Below are positions 31,205 to 39,338 of a DNA stretch of 42,660 bases, in pieces. The stretch is from CAYLPU01 sp964385635 (lineage in GTDB: Bacteria; Chloroflexota; Anaerolineae; B4-G1). The position numbers and the translations under genes were made by a program. Every line of letters starts with the position of its first letter. Within the stretch, counting starts at the first letter, position 1. The stretch spans positions 1 through 42,660 of the forward strand of contig CAYLPU010000042.1 of the NCBI GenBank assembly GCA_964385635.1, in the 5' to 3' direction. The notes under the pieces are model-generated. The model had not been told where the DNA came from. It worked only from the letters and a program-made list of their open reading frames with translations, and did not search any database.

Positions 31205-33187
31205 ATGAAACTCGGGTTGCGCACCATTTTCGACCGTCTACAAAACGTATTACTGATCTCCTTTATCCTGATCGCCGTTATCACCTCCGTGGTGGGGATC
31301 TGGACTACCTCAGTGGTCGTCAATAACTACACGGAGCAAGCGGAAAACGAGCGAGTAGCTCGGGATATGAACCTGGCTGTTGCTTTCTACGAACAAAGCC
31401 TCACCCAACTCAACGGCGCTGCCGCACGTTTAGCCGACGAGCCGACGCTTTCCCAGCAGATTGGCGCTGCCCAGGCGGGTGATAGCGTTGTCCAAGGCAA
31501 CCTCGAACACCGGATGGCCGATGAGCTCAATGCCATTTATCCCCCCGGCACTCATTTTATCCTGATCGTGGATGAAGATGGCAACCTGGTCGCTGCCTAT
31601 GGAATAGTGGATCAAAGAGTGCAGAGTTTGCCGGCCACGGGCAACTGGCATGACTTCCCCCTTCTGACTACGGTCCTGGCCGATCAACAGCCACAGGCAG
31701 CCACCGAAGTCATAGACGAATCGCTACTGGCACAAATTGGTCTGGCGGAGCAGGCACACATCTTCTTGAAAGAGACCCCCAAAGCGTACCCCGAGCCCTT
31801 CGACCCCCGGGAGGGCAGTGCTGGTCTGGCGCAGATCGCCTGCACACCGGTATTGGGCACAGATGGAGAGGTAGCCGGCGCAGTGCTCGCCGGGCACCTC
31901 TTCAACAATGACTTTACCCTGGTAGACCGCATCCAGGCCGTTGCCGGGGTGGACACCGCGACCATCTTCTTCGGCGACCTGCGCGTCTCTACCAATGTGC
32001 GCGAGGAGGGCGGGCGCGCCATCGGCACCCGCATTTCTCAGGCCGTCTTTGACACGGTGCTGACGCGGGGCGAGCCCTTTACCGGCATTGCCTACGTCGT
32101 CAACGAGTGGTTCATAACCCGTTACATCCCGCTCCGTGATTATCGCGACGAGGTGGTTGGCAGCCTCTACGTCGGCGCGCGGCGAGCCACCTTCATCGAA
32201 CTGCAGCGTATACTCCGAAGCCGCATCATGTTGGTGGCGCTGGCAGCCATCGTCCCAGCCGCGCTACTGGCGCTGCCCATCGCGCGCCTGATCACTCACC
32301 CCCTGGAAGAGATGGCACGGGCCAGCCGCCAGGTCGCTCAGGGCGATACCCAGGTGCGCATTCCAAATCGGGGTGTGGGAGAGGTGGCCGTCCTGGGCCA
32401 GGCTTTTAACAGTATGGTCGCCGAACTGGAAGAGACCCAGGTGCAACTGATCCGCAAGGAAAGGCTGGCCTCGATGGGACAACTGGCGGCCGGAGTCGCC
32501 CACCAGTTGAACAACCCGTTGGGCACGATCCTGCTCTTTTCAGACATCGTGCTCCAGGACCTGCCGGAGGGCACCCAGGGCCGGGACGATGTGCAGATGA
32601 TCATCCAGGAAACGCGCCGGGCCAAAGGAATCGTGGCCGCACTGCTCAACTTCACGCGCCAGCAAAAGGTCTGGGCGCAGCCGACCGCGCTCGACTCTAT
32701 GCTGCACGAGTTTGTCGAACGCGCTCGCCAACAGCCGGCCTACGAGCGCATCCAGATCGTGGAACAGATCGCCCCAGACTTCCCACAACTCGAAGTTGAT
32801 CCAGTCCAGTTGTCGAACGTCTTTGTAAATCTCATGGATAACGCCGCCGACGCTATGCCAGACGGAGGCACGCTCACTATCAAGGCTGATCTCTCGCCGG
32901 ATCGCCAGTCGGTGGTGGTGCAGGTAAAGGACACCGGCTGTGGCATTTCATCGGAAAACATCAAGCACATCTTCAGTCCCTTTTTCACGACCAAGCCGTT
33001 GGGGCAAGGCACTGGCCTGGGGCTTTCCATCGCCTACGGGATCGTCAAAATGCACCACGGGGCGATCCAGGTCAAGAGTCAGGTTGGAGAAGGCACAACC
33101 TTCACGGTCACGCTGCCCGTGCACATGCCCAGGAGTGACACGCAGGCGTCGCTTCCTGGAGAAACATCAACCACCCCAGAGGTGTAG
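31205..33187 (+). CDS. CACHE-type sensor histidine kinase
   Basis: The 660-residue protein has a membrane helix (about 15-38), a CACHE-like extracytoplasmic sensor domain (about 40-340; GTHFILIVDEDGNLVAAYG, TRYIPLRDYRDEVVGSLYVG) and a second helix (about 342-365). A HAMP linker (GDTQVRIPNRGVGEVAVLGQ) leads to a HisKA/HATPase kinase. The H box is MGQLAAGVAHQLNNPLGTIL with phospho-acceptor H433. The N, G1 and G2 boxes are NVFVNLMDNAADAM, DTGCGIS and GTGLGLSIAYGIV. It probably senses a small extracellular molecule and phosphorylates a response regulator. The stop is 2 nt before the next gene, a REC-kinase hybrid, so the two are co-translated. Confidence 0.92.
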   Translation: MKLGLRTIFDRLQNVLLISFILIAVITSVVGIWTTSVVVNNYTEQAENERVARDMNLAVAFYEQSLTQLNGAAARLADEPTLSQQIGAAQAGDSVVQGNLEHRMADELNAIYPPGTHFILIVDEDGNLVAAYGIVDQRVQSLPATGNWHDFPLLTTVLADQQPQAATEVIDESLLAQIGLAEQAHIFLKETPKAYPEPFDPREGSAGLAQIACTPVLGTDGEVAGAVLAGHLFNNDFTLVDRIQAVAGVDTATIFFGDLRVSTNVREEGGRAIGTRISQAVFDTVLTRGEPFTGIAYVVNEWFITRYIPLRDYRDEVVGSLYVGARRATFIELQRILRSRIMLVALAAIVPAALLALPIARLITHPLEEMARASRQVAQGDTQVRIPNRGVGEVAVLGQAFNSMVAELEETQVQLIRKERLASMGQLAAGVAHQLNNPLGTILLFSDIVLQDLPEGTQGRDDVQMIIQETRRAKGIVAALLNFTRQQKVWAQPTALDSMLHEFVERARQQPAYERIQIVEQIAPDFPQLEVDPVQLSNVFVNLMDNAADAMPDGGTLTIKADLSPDRQSVVVQVKDTGCGISSENIKHIFSPFFTTKPLGQGTGLGLSIAYGIVKMHHGAIQVKSQVGEGTTFTVTLPVHMPRSDTQASLPGETSTTPEV

Positions 33188-33189
33188 AG

Positions 33190-34368
33190 ATGAAATCGGA
33201 ACCCGCCACCGTCTTGGTGGTTGATGACGAACTGGGCATTCGTGAAGGATGCCGGCGGATACTGAGCCGCGCAGGACATCAGGTGATCGTGGCAGCCCTG
33301 GGCGAAGAAGGGTGGCAGCAAATCCAGTCGGGTCAGTTCGACCTGGTGTTGCTTGATATCATGATGCCGGACATCAACGGCATGGAACTGCTGAAGCGGA
33401 TTGTTCCGTTCGACCCCGACCTGGTCTGCATCATCATCACCGGCTACGCCACCGTCGAGTTGGCCGTCCAGGCCATCAAAGGAGGGGCTTATGACTTTAT
33501 CTCCAAGCCTTTCGATGCCAATGCGCTCCTTATGACTGTCCACCGGGGATTGGAGCGGCGGCGCCTCTCTCTGGAAGCGCGCCGCCTGGCGCAGGTGGAA
33601 GCGGAAAAAGAGGTGCTGGAGCGACGCAAAGCGGAATTGGAGAGGGAGGCGCTGGAGCAACGCGCTCTGGAATTGGAGCGGTTAGATCGTATCAAGTCCG
33701 CCTTCACCCGCACCGTGGCGCACGAACTGCGCGCACCTACCGCCGCCATCCAGAGTTACCTGCGGTTGATCCTGGATGGATACATCCCCCCCGAACAACA
33801 AAAAAAATACCTGGTCCGCGCCGAACAGCGCACCTCTGGGCAGTTGGAACTGATCGGCGATTTGTTGCACCTGGCCCATCTGCAGAACCCCGATCTTCGT
33901 ATCGAGCGTGAGCCGGTCAACCTGGCAGAATCGCTGCGGGAGGTCTGCGACCTGATGAGCAGCCGCGCTCAAGAAAAGGGGATTGAGTTCACCGTCTCTG
34001 TCCCGGAGGAGACGCCCACCATCTCAGCCGACCCAAAGCACATCAAACAACTGTGGGACAATCTGGTGAGCAATGCCATCAAGTACACAGACGAAGGCGG
34101 TAACGTGGACGTCACGATGGACACGCGGGACAAACAGGTTGTCACCAGCGTTCGTGATACCGGCATAGGTATCGCCCCGGAGGATATCGAGCGTATCTTT
34201 GAGGAGTTCTATCGCACCAAAGCCGCCAAAGAGTACTCAGAGATGGGAACCGGCCTCGGGTTATCCATTGTCAAACGCATCGTCGAAACCTACCAGGGCC
34301 ACATTGACGTGCAATCCACGCTGAGCCAGGGCAGCACCTTCACCGTAACGCTGCCGGTAGATACTTGA
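33190..34368 (+). CDS. REC-HisKA-HATPase hybrid kinase
   Basis: The 392-residue protein begins with a receiver domain (VLVVDDELGIREG, phospho-acceptor D56 in LVLLDIMMPDINGMELL, TGYA, and K in FISKPFDAN). A charged coiled coil (about 120-170; EAEKEVLERRKAELEREALE) connects it to a HisKA/HATPase kinase. The H box is HELRAPTAAIQSYLRLI with H178. The N box LWDNLVSNAIKYTDEGG, G1 DTGIGI and G2 GTGLGLSIVKRIVETYQGH are all present. Receiver-first hybrids without membrane segments usually relay a signal from a partner kinase. It starts 2 nt after the CACHE kinase and is the likely phosphoryl acceptor of it. No DNA-binding domain is present. Confidence 0.92.
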   Translation: MKSEPATVLVVDDELGIREGCRRILSRAGHQVIVAALGEEGWQQIQSGQFDLVLLDIMMPDINGMELLKRIVPFDPDLVCIIITGYATVELAVQAIKGGAYDFISKPFDANALLMTVHRGLERRRLSLEARRLAQVEAEKEVLERRKAELEREALEQRALELERLDRIKSAFTRTVAHELRAPTAAIQSYLRLILDGYIPPEQQKKYLVRAEQRTSGQLELIGDLLHLAHLQNPDLRIEREPVNLAESLREVCDLMSSRAQEKGIEFTVSVPEETPTISADPKHIKQLWDNLVSNAIKYTDEGGNVDVTMDTRDKQVVTSVRDTGIGIAPEDIERIFEEFYRTKAAKEYSEMGTGLGLSIVKRIVETYQGHIDVQSTLSQGSTFTVTLPVDT

Positions 34369-34416
34369 GCTCTCCCCCTCTCCGCTACGAATCCGCCCAT
34401 CCCGCCCATCCGTGTT

Positions 34417-34788
34417 CTAAAGCAGCCGGTTCACTTCCTTCACCATCCGCTCTGGAGCGACCGGCTTGGTCAGGAAAGTGTCCAGGTGGATGTACTCGTC
34501 GGTCGGGAACAGTTCGGCATAATCGGAGTTGGCGATAGAGGTGATCATAATGATGGGAATATCCCTGTACCCGGGTCGCTCGCCCAACTCCTGCGCGACC
34601 GAGAGCCCGTCCAGAACTGTGTCCATGATCACGTCCAGGATGATCAGGTCTGGCATGTCCCCAACGATCTTGTCCAACGCCTCGCCTCCACCGGCAGCAC
34701 TGACGATGGTGTGCCCTTCCTGTTCTAGCACAACCCGGGCAAACTCGACAAAATCAGGATCGTCATCAACGACGAGTATCTTAGCCAT
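34417..34788 (-). CDS. Single-domain response regulator
   Basis: The 123-residue protein is a receiver domain alone: AKILVVDDDPDFVEFARVVL at the start, acceptor D52 in DLIILDVIMD, T/S in IIMITSI and K in FLTKPVAPERM. It has no output domain and probably works like CheY or Spo0F by protein binding. The ATG at 34788 has GGAGGAG upstream; an earlier in-frame ATG would add eight residues before the motif and lacks such a site. It is convergent with the kinase pair and on the same strand as the nuoF gene, from which it is separated by 45 nt that contain the palindrome 34817-34848. It may therefore be transcribed with the formate dehydrogenase operon. Confidence 0.92.
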   Translation of the reverse strand: MAKILVVDDDPDFVEFARVVLEQEGHTIVSAAGGGEALDKIVGDMPDLIILDVIMDTVLDGLSVAQELGERPGYRDIPIIMITSIANSDYAELFPTDEYIHLDTFLTKPVAPERMVKEVNRLL

Positions 34789-34816
34789 TCTACTCCTCCT
34801 TGCATCAATCATCTTC

Positions 34817-34848
34817 GAAACCAGGTTTTTTCCTCAAAACCTGGTTTC
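34817..34848. repeat. Palindrome GAAACCAGGTTTT / AAAACCTGGTTTC overlapping the nuoF stop
   Basis: It is the same palindrome family as 18464, 22305 and 22920. On the minus strand it supplies the last codons of nuoF (ending ETRF) and the TGA stop (34834-34836). Confidence 0.88.
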
Positions 34849-36105
34849 TGTCTTCCCTCCACCCCGAATATATTGTTCATACTCCCCACGAAAGTGCTCT
34901 AGCGACGAGAGCACGGGATTGACAGCCATCTCGCCCATGGGGCACAACGTGTTCCCGACGATGCCGGCGCAGATCTCCTCCAACAAGTCCAGATCACCGG
35001 GTTTGCCCTGCCCTCGCACGATGCGGGTCAACACCTCTTTCAGGCGCTGCGTGCCCACGCGACAGGGCGTGCACTGGCCGCACGACTCGTGAGCGAAAAA
35101 GTCCGTCAGACGGCGGGCCACCTCCACCATGCAGGTACCCTCTTCGATCACGATGATCGCTCCCGTGCCTAGCATTGAGCCGGCCTCGGCCAGCGACTCA
35201 AAGTCCATCGGCGTGTCCAGCATCTGCGGAGTCAACATCGGTGTGGAGGCCCCGCCGGGGATGACCGCCTTGAGCGGACGGTTCCCGCGCATCCCCCCTG
35301 CACATTCTTCAATGATCGTGCGCAGCGGCGTACCCAGCGGCAGTTCATAGTTGCCCGGTCGCCGTACGTGACCGCTGATGCAAAAAAGTTTTGGGCCGGT
35401 GCTCTTTTCCGTGCCGATGGACCTGAACCACTCGGCGCCTCGGTTGACGATGTGGGGCACGTTGGCCAGCGTCTCTACGTTGTGTACCAACGTGGGCTCG
35501 TTCCACAGGCCGATCTGCGCCGGGTAGGGCGGCTTCATGCGCGGTTCGCCCCGCCTGCCTTCCAGTGAATTGATCAGCGCGGTCTCTTCGCCGCAGATGT
35601 AAGCGCCCGCGCCCCGGTGGACCGACAGATCCAGGTCGAAGCCACTGCCCAGGATGTTCTGGCCCAGGAAGCCATAAGCGTAGGCGTCGTCAATGGCCTT
35701 GATCCAGCGCTTGACCCCCAGGAAGAACTCGCCCCGGATGTAGACGAAGGCCCGGTTCGCGCCGACCGCATAAGCAGCGATGATGACACCCTCGATGATC
35801 GAATGAGGGTCGTGCTCCACCAGCAGGCGATCTTTGAACGTCCCCGGTTCTCCCTCGTCGGTGTTGACGCAGACGTACTTGGTGACCGGTTCCTGGGGCA
35901 TAAAGCCCCACTTGACCCCCGCCGGAAAGCCCGCGCCGCCACGCCCGCGCAGTCCGGAGGCTTTGACCAGCGCGATCAATTCGTCGGGCGGCATCTGCAC
36001 AGCCTGGCGCAAAGCAGTGTACCCACCGCGCTCCAGGTAGACCGTGATGCGCTCCGAGTTGGGGATACCCACGTTACGTGTCAGGATCGGTTCAAAGCCA
36101 TCCAT
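34834..36105 (-). CDS. nuoF: NADH-binding NuoF-type subunit of the formate dehydrogenase complex
   Basis: The 423-residue protein is a short NuoF (51-kDa type) subunit carrying FMN, the NADH site and an Fe-S cluster. Visible motifs are the FMN site GLRGRGGAGFPAGVKWGF (about 50-67), VNTDEGEPGTFKDR (NADH site), GAYICGEETALINSLEGRRG, and an SLBB-like stretch. The C-terminal 4Fe-4S motif is ESCGQCTPCRVGTQRL with a fourth Cys in TLCPMG. It lacks the thioredoxin-like N-terminal region of the other NuoF in this operon (39339-42533). The ATG at 36105 overlaps the end of nuoE by 25 nt, so the two are coupled. The final residues TETRF and the stop come from the palindrome 34817-34848. Confidence 0.93.
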   Translation of the reverse strand: MDGFEPILTRNVGIPNSERITVYLERGGYTALRQAVQMPPDELIALVKASGLRGRGGAGFPAGVKWGFMPQEPVTKYVCVNTDEGEPGTFKDRLLVEHDPHSIIEGVIIAAYAVGANRAFVYIRGEFFLGVKRWIKAIDDAYAYGFLGQNILGSGFDLDLSVHRGAGAYICGEETALINSLEGRRGEPRMKPPYPAQIGLWNEPTLVHNVETLANVPHIVNRGAEWFRSIGTEKSTGPKLFCISGHVRRPGNYELPLGTPLRTIIEECAGGMRGNRPLKAVIPGGASTPMLTPQMLDTPMDFESLAEAGSMLGTGAIIVIEEGTCMVEVARRLTDFFAHESCGQCTPCRVGTQRLKEVLTRIVRGQGKPGDLDLLEEICAGIVGNTLCPMGEMAVNPVLSSLEHFRGEYEQYIRGGGKTETRF

Positions 36106-36560
36106 CGCTCTGCCCTCTCTGTCAATTGGTCAATCAGCAAGTCCACCTTTTCCGTCGTCAGGTGCTCGTACAACTCATCGTTCACGCGCATGGCCGGCGC
36201 GGTGCCACACGAGGCCAGGCACTGCACAGTCTCCAGAGTGAATAATCCGTCCGGAGTCGTTTCGCCAGCCCTGATCCCCAGTTTGTGCTCCAGATAGTCC
36301 ACCAGCCGCTCCGCGCCATCAACCAGGTAACAACTCAATCCTGTGCAGACCTGGATCACGTACCGGCCTACAGGTTTGGTGCGAAACAGCGTGTAGAAAC
36401 TGGCGGTGCTAAACACTGCTGCCTCGGGCACGTCCAATCGCCCGGCGACCCGCTTGAGCGCCCCAGGAGTGAGATACCCATCCTGCTCCTGGGCAATGTA
36501 GAGCGCCGTGAGCAAACGTGCCCGCTTGGCGGGATCAAGGACGTATGCTCCTGTTGACAT
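36081..36560 (-). CDS. nuoE: NuoE-type [2Fe-2S] subunit
   Basis: The 159-residue protein is a thioredoxin-like NuoE (24-kDa type) subunit. The N-terminal helical part (LLTALYIAQEQDGYLTPGAL, then VPEAAVFSTASFYTLFRTKP) is followed by the two cysteine pairs of the [2Fe-2S] cluster. These are CTGLSC (C-x4-C) and CLASCGTAP (C-x3-C), the normal spacing. It passes electrons between the FMN subunit and the Fe-S clusters of the catalytic subunit. The ATG at 36560 has GAGGAG upstream, lies 11 nt after the fdhA stop, and the gene end overlaps nuoF. A second NuoE-like gene begins beyond the right edge of the window (42562-42660), so the complex or operon has two. Confidence 0.93.
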   Translation of the reverse strand: MSTGAYVLDPAKRARLLTALYIAQEQDGYLTPGALKRVAGRLDVPEAAVFSTASFYTLFRTKPVGRYVIQVCTGLSCYLVDGAERLVDYLEHKLGIRAGETTPDGLFTLETVQCLASCGTAPAMRVNDELYEHLTTEKVDLLIDQLTERAERWMALNRS

Positions 36561-36563
36561 CAC

Positions 36564-36591
36564 TCTCTCCTCTATTCTCCCTTCTCCACCC
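36564..36591. repeat. Heptamer tract across the fdhA stop and nuoE ribosome-binding site
   Basis: Units TCTCTCC, TCTATTC, TCCCTTC and TCCACCC keep a 7-nt period. On the minus strand they carry the fdhA stop (36572-36574), the last codons EKGE and the GAGGAG site of nuoE. The tract is short and degenerate. Confidence 0.45.
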
Positions 36592-39274
36592 GCACCGCGC
36601 AAACCTTGAACTCGGGAATCTTGCCCGTGGGGTCCAACGCGGCGATGGTCAGTTTGTTGGCCGCAGCCTCGGCAAAGTGCCAGGGCATAAAGACGACGCC
36701 GGGCCCGGTCTTGCCGCTGACCAGCGCCTTGGCCCGAACTTCTCCCCGCCGCGACGCAACCTTTACCACGTCCCCGTTGGCGATGCCCAGCTTGGACGCG
36801 TCTTCGGTGTTGATCTCCACTACCGCCTCCGGGCAGATGGTATCCAACCCCTCGGAACGACGGGACATTGAGCCGGTGTGGAAGTGATACAACACCCGGC
36901 CGGTGGTGAAAATGAACGGGTATTCTTCGTCGGGTTCCTCGGCCGGCGGCTGCCAATCCACCCCGCTGAGGTGTCCTAATCCACGGCTGAACTTGCCCAC
37001 GTGCAGGATAGACGTGCCGGGGTGCTCGGCGTCCGGGCAGGGCCACTGCAAGCCCATCTCGCCGATGCGGTCGTAGGACATGCCACCGTAGATGGGAGTC
37101 AGATGGTTGATCTCGTCCATGATCTGGCGCGGCAAGTCGTAGGCCAGCCCGTCGTATCCCAAACGCTGGGCGATCTCGCCGATGATCCACCAATCCTGCC
37201 GCGCCTCACCGGGCGCTTCCACCGCCTTGTGCCCGAACTGGACACGCCGCTCAGAGTTGGTGAAGGTACCGTCCTTCTCGGCGAAGCAGGGAGCGGGCAA
37301 CACCACGTCCGCCAGTTGGGCCGTCTCGGTGAGAAAGATATCCTGCACCACCAAAAAATCGAGGCTCCTGAGACACACTTCGGCGTGGCTCGTGTCCGGA
37401 TCCGAGATCATTGGGTTCTCGCCCATGATGTACATGGCGCGAATCTCCCCCCGTTCCGCTTTGTGGAGCATCTCCACCAGGGTGGTCCCCACCTGGTTGG
37501 AGAGAGGCACACCCCACGCCTGCTCGAACTTCTTCCGCGCCGCCTCGTCGGTCACTTTCTGATAGCCAGGGTAGACGTTGACCAGCGCGCCCATGTCGCA
37601 GGCGCCCTGGACGTTGTTCTGGCCTCGCAGCGGGTTGACGCCGCCACCGGGGATGCCCATATTGCCCAAGATCATCTGCAAGTTGGCGCAGGAGAGCACA
37701 TTCTGGTGGCCCGTCGTGTGCTGGGTGATACCCATGCCGTAGAGCAGCGCACCCGGACGGTTCTCGGCCAGCAAGTGCGCCGCCTCAATGATCTCCTCCG
37801 GGGTGATGCCGCATATCTCCGCCGCCCGCTCAGGTGGGTACTCCATTACCTTGGCCTTCAATTCCTCGAACCCCTCGGTGCGCTCCTCAATGAACTTTTT
37901 GTCGTACAGTTCCTCGCTGATGAGGACGTGCATGATGCCATTGAGCAGGGCGATGTCGCTGCCCGGCTTGTGGCGGATGTGCAGCGTAGCAAAATCGGTG
38001 ATGGGAATGGAACGCGGGTCGCAAACGACGAGTTTGGCGCCGCGTCGTTTGACCGCCTGCCGGATGCGCATACCCAACACCGGATGGTCCTCCGTGGTAT
38101 TGGAGCCGATGATGAAGTAGATTTGTGCGTCGTCGGCGATGTCGTCGAAAGAGTTGGTCATTGCGCCGGAGCCAAATGCTGTGACCAGACCGGTCACGGT
38201 GACGCTGTGTCAGAGACGAGCGCAGTGGTCCACGTTATTCGTCCCCATCACCGCCCGGGCGAACTTTTGCATCACATAGTTCTCCTCGTTGGTACACTTG
38301 GCGGATGATAGAGCGCCGAACGCATCAGGCCCGTACTGCTCCTTGACCTCCCCGAACCTGGATGCCACAAAGTCGAGCACTTCATCCCACTCGACCTCCT
38401 CGAACTCTCCCCCTTTCTGCCGGCGGATCAACGGCCTGGTCAGCCGGTCGGGGTGATGGACAAAATCCCAGCCGAAACGCCCTTTCACACACAGCCAACC
38501 GTGGTTGGCCGGCGCGTCCCACCTGGACGTCACCTGAACGATCCGCCCATCCTTGACGTTGAGGTAGAACTGGCATCCTACGCCGCAGTAGGGGCAGGTG
38601 GTCGCCACCTTCTCGAACTCCCAGGAGCGTCCCTGCCACTTGCCCTGCTTGGGCGACAGGGCCCCGGTGGGACAAACCTCCACGCACATCCCACAGAACT
38701 CGCACACGCTATCCTGCATCAGGCCATCGAAAGCGGCACCGATTTTGCTGTCGAACCCGCGCTGGATGACGCCGATGGCCTCCACCCCATTGATCTCCTC
38801 GCAGGCGCGCACGCAGCGCCGGCAGAGGATACATTTGTTGTAGTCGCGCTCGTAGAAGGGGTTGGAGTCGTCAATGGGATATTCGTGCTGCATGCCCGGG
38901 AAGCGCGTCTGCTTGATGCCATATTGATAGGCCAGGTCTTGCAGTTCGCAGTTCCCTGCCTGTTCACAGGTCATACAATCCAGCGGGTGGTCGGAGAGGA
39001 TCAACTCTAGCACAAAGCGCCGCGCCTCCTCCGCTTTCGGCGAATGGGTCCAAACCTCCATTCCCTCTGTCACCTTGAAAAAGCAGGCTGGCTGCAAAGT
39101 CCTCTGCCTTTTCACTTCCACCAGGCAAACGCGACATGCGCCGATAGGCTCCAGGGCCGGATGGTGACACAGCGTAGGAATCTTGATGCCAGCCGACGCG
39201 GCTGCCTCCAAAACTGTCTGACCGGCTTGAGCCTGGATATTCTGACCGTTGATGGTGACGTTCACTGTATTCAT
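36572..39274 (-). CDS. fdhA: Selenocysteine formate dehydrogenase catalytic subunit (TGA read through)
   Basis: Read through the in-frame TGA at 38210-38212 this is a 900-residue protein; the TGA is residue 355. The N-terminus is NuoG-like: a [2Fe-2S] motif (CHHPALEPIGACRVC), H-x3-C-x2-C-x5-C (HPLDCMTCEQAGNC), and two 4Fe-4S sites (CILCRRCVRAC, CEFCGMCVEVC). The molybdopterin part begins CPYCGVGC and continues VDHCARL-[TGA]-HSVTVTGL. In formate dehydrogenases this position is Sec or Cys, followed by His. The frame continues to GTFTNSERRVQF and KVEVRV-type ends with no other break. The enzyme oxidises formate or reduces CO2 at a Mo- or W-pterin centre. AAGGAGG lies 12 nt before the ATG. Confidence 0.93.
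38181..38212 (-). promoter_or_regulatory. Selenocysteine UGA codon with SECIS-like hairpin
   Basis: On the minus strand the TGA (38210-38212) is followed after 12 nt by GTGACC, loop GGTCT, and GGTCAC (38181-38197), six perfect base pairs. A GGUCU apical loop is the SelB-recognised part of the E. coli fdhF SECIS, which as I recall it has the loop 18 nt after the UGA, as here. The hairpin also encodes protein (VTGLVT). Confidence 0.85.
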
Positions 39275-39338
39275 CGCCCGTCTTGCCTCCTTATTCTCGA
39301 TCGGGAAGGGGCCGCTTCAGGGGGCTCTCTACTCCCGG

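Noticed and set aside
34369..34416. Terminator between the convergent hybrid kinase and response regulator genes
   Set aside because: No hairpin of useful length was found in these 48 nt; only C-rich CCGCCCATCC-type repeats are present.
36572..38197. A separate GTG-started gene after the fdhA stop
   Set aside because: The GTG lies only four codons after a TGA that falls at the known Sec position, and it has no ribosome-binding site. The whole region aligns with one formate dehydrogenase.
37001..38308. Long plus-strand open frame
   Set aside because: It overlaps the fdhA gene on the other strand. Its product is made of scattered His and Arg residues with no recognisable domain; it is a shadow frame.
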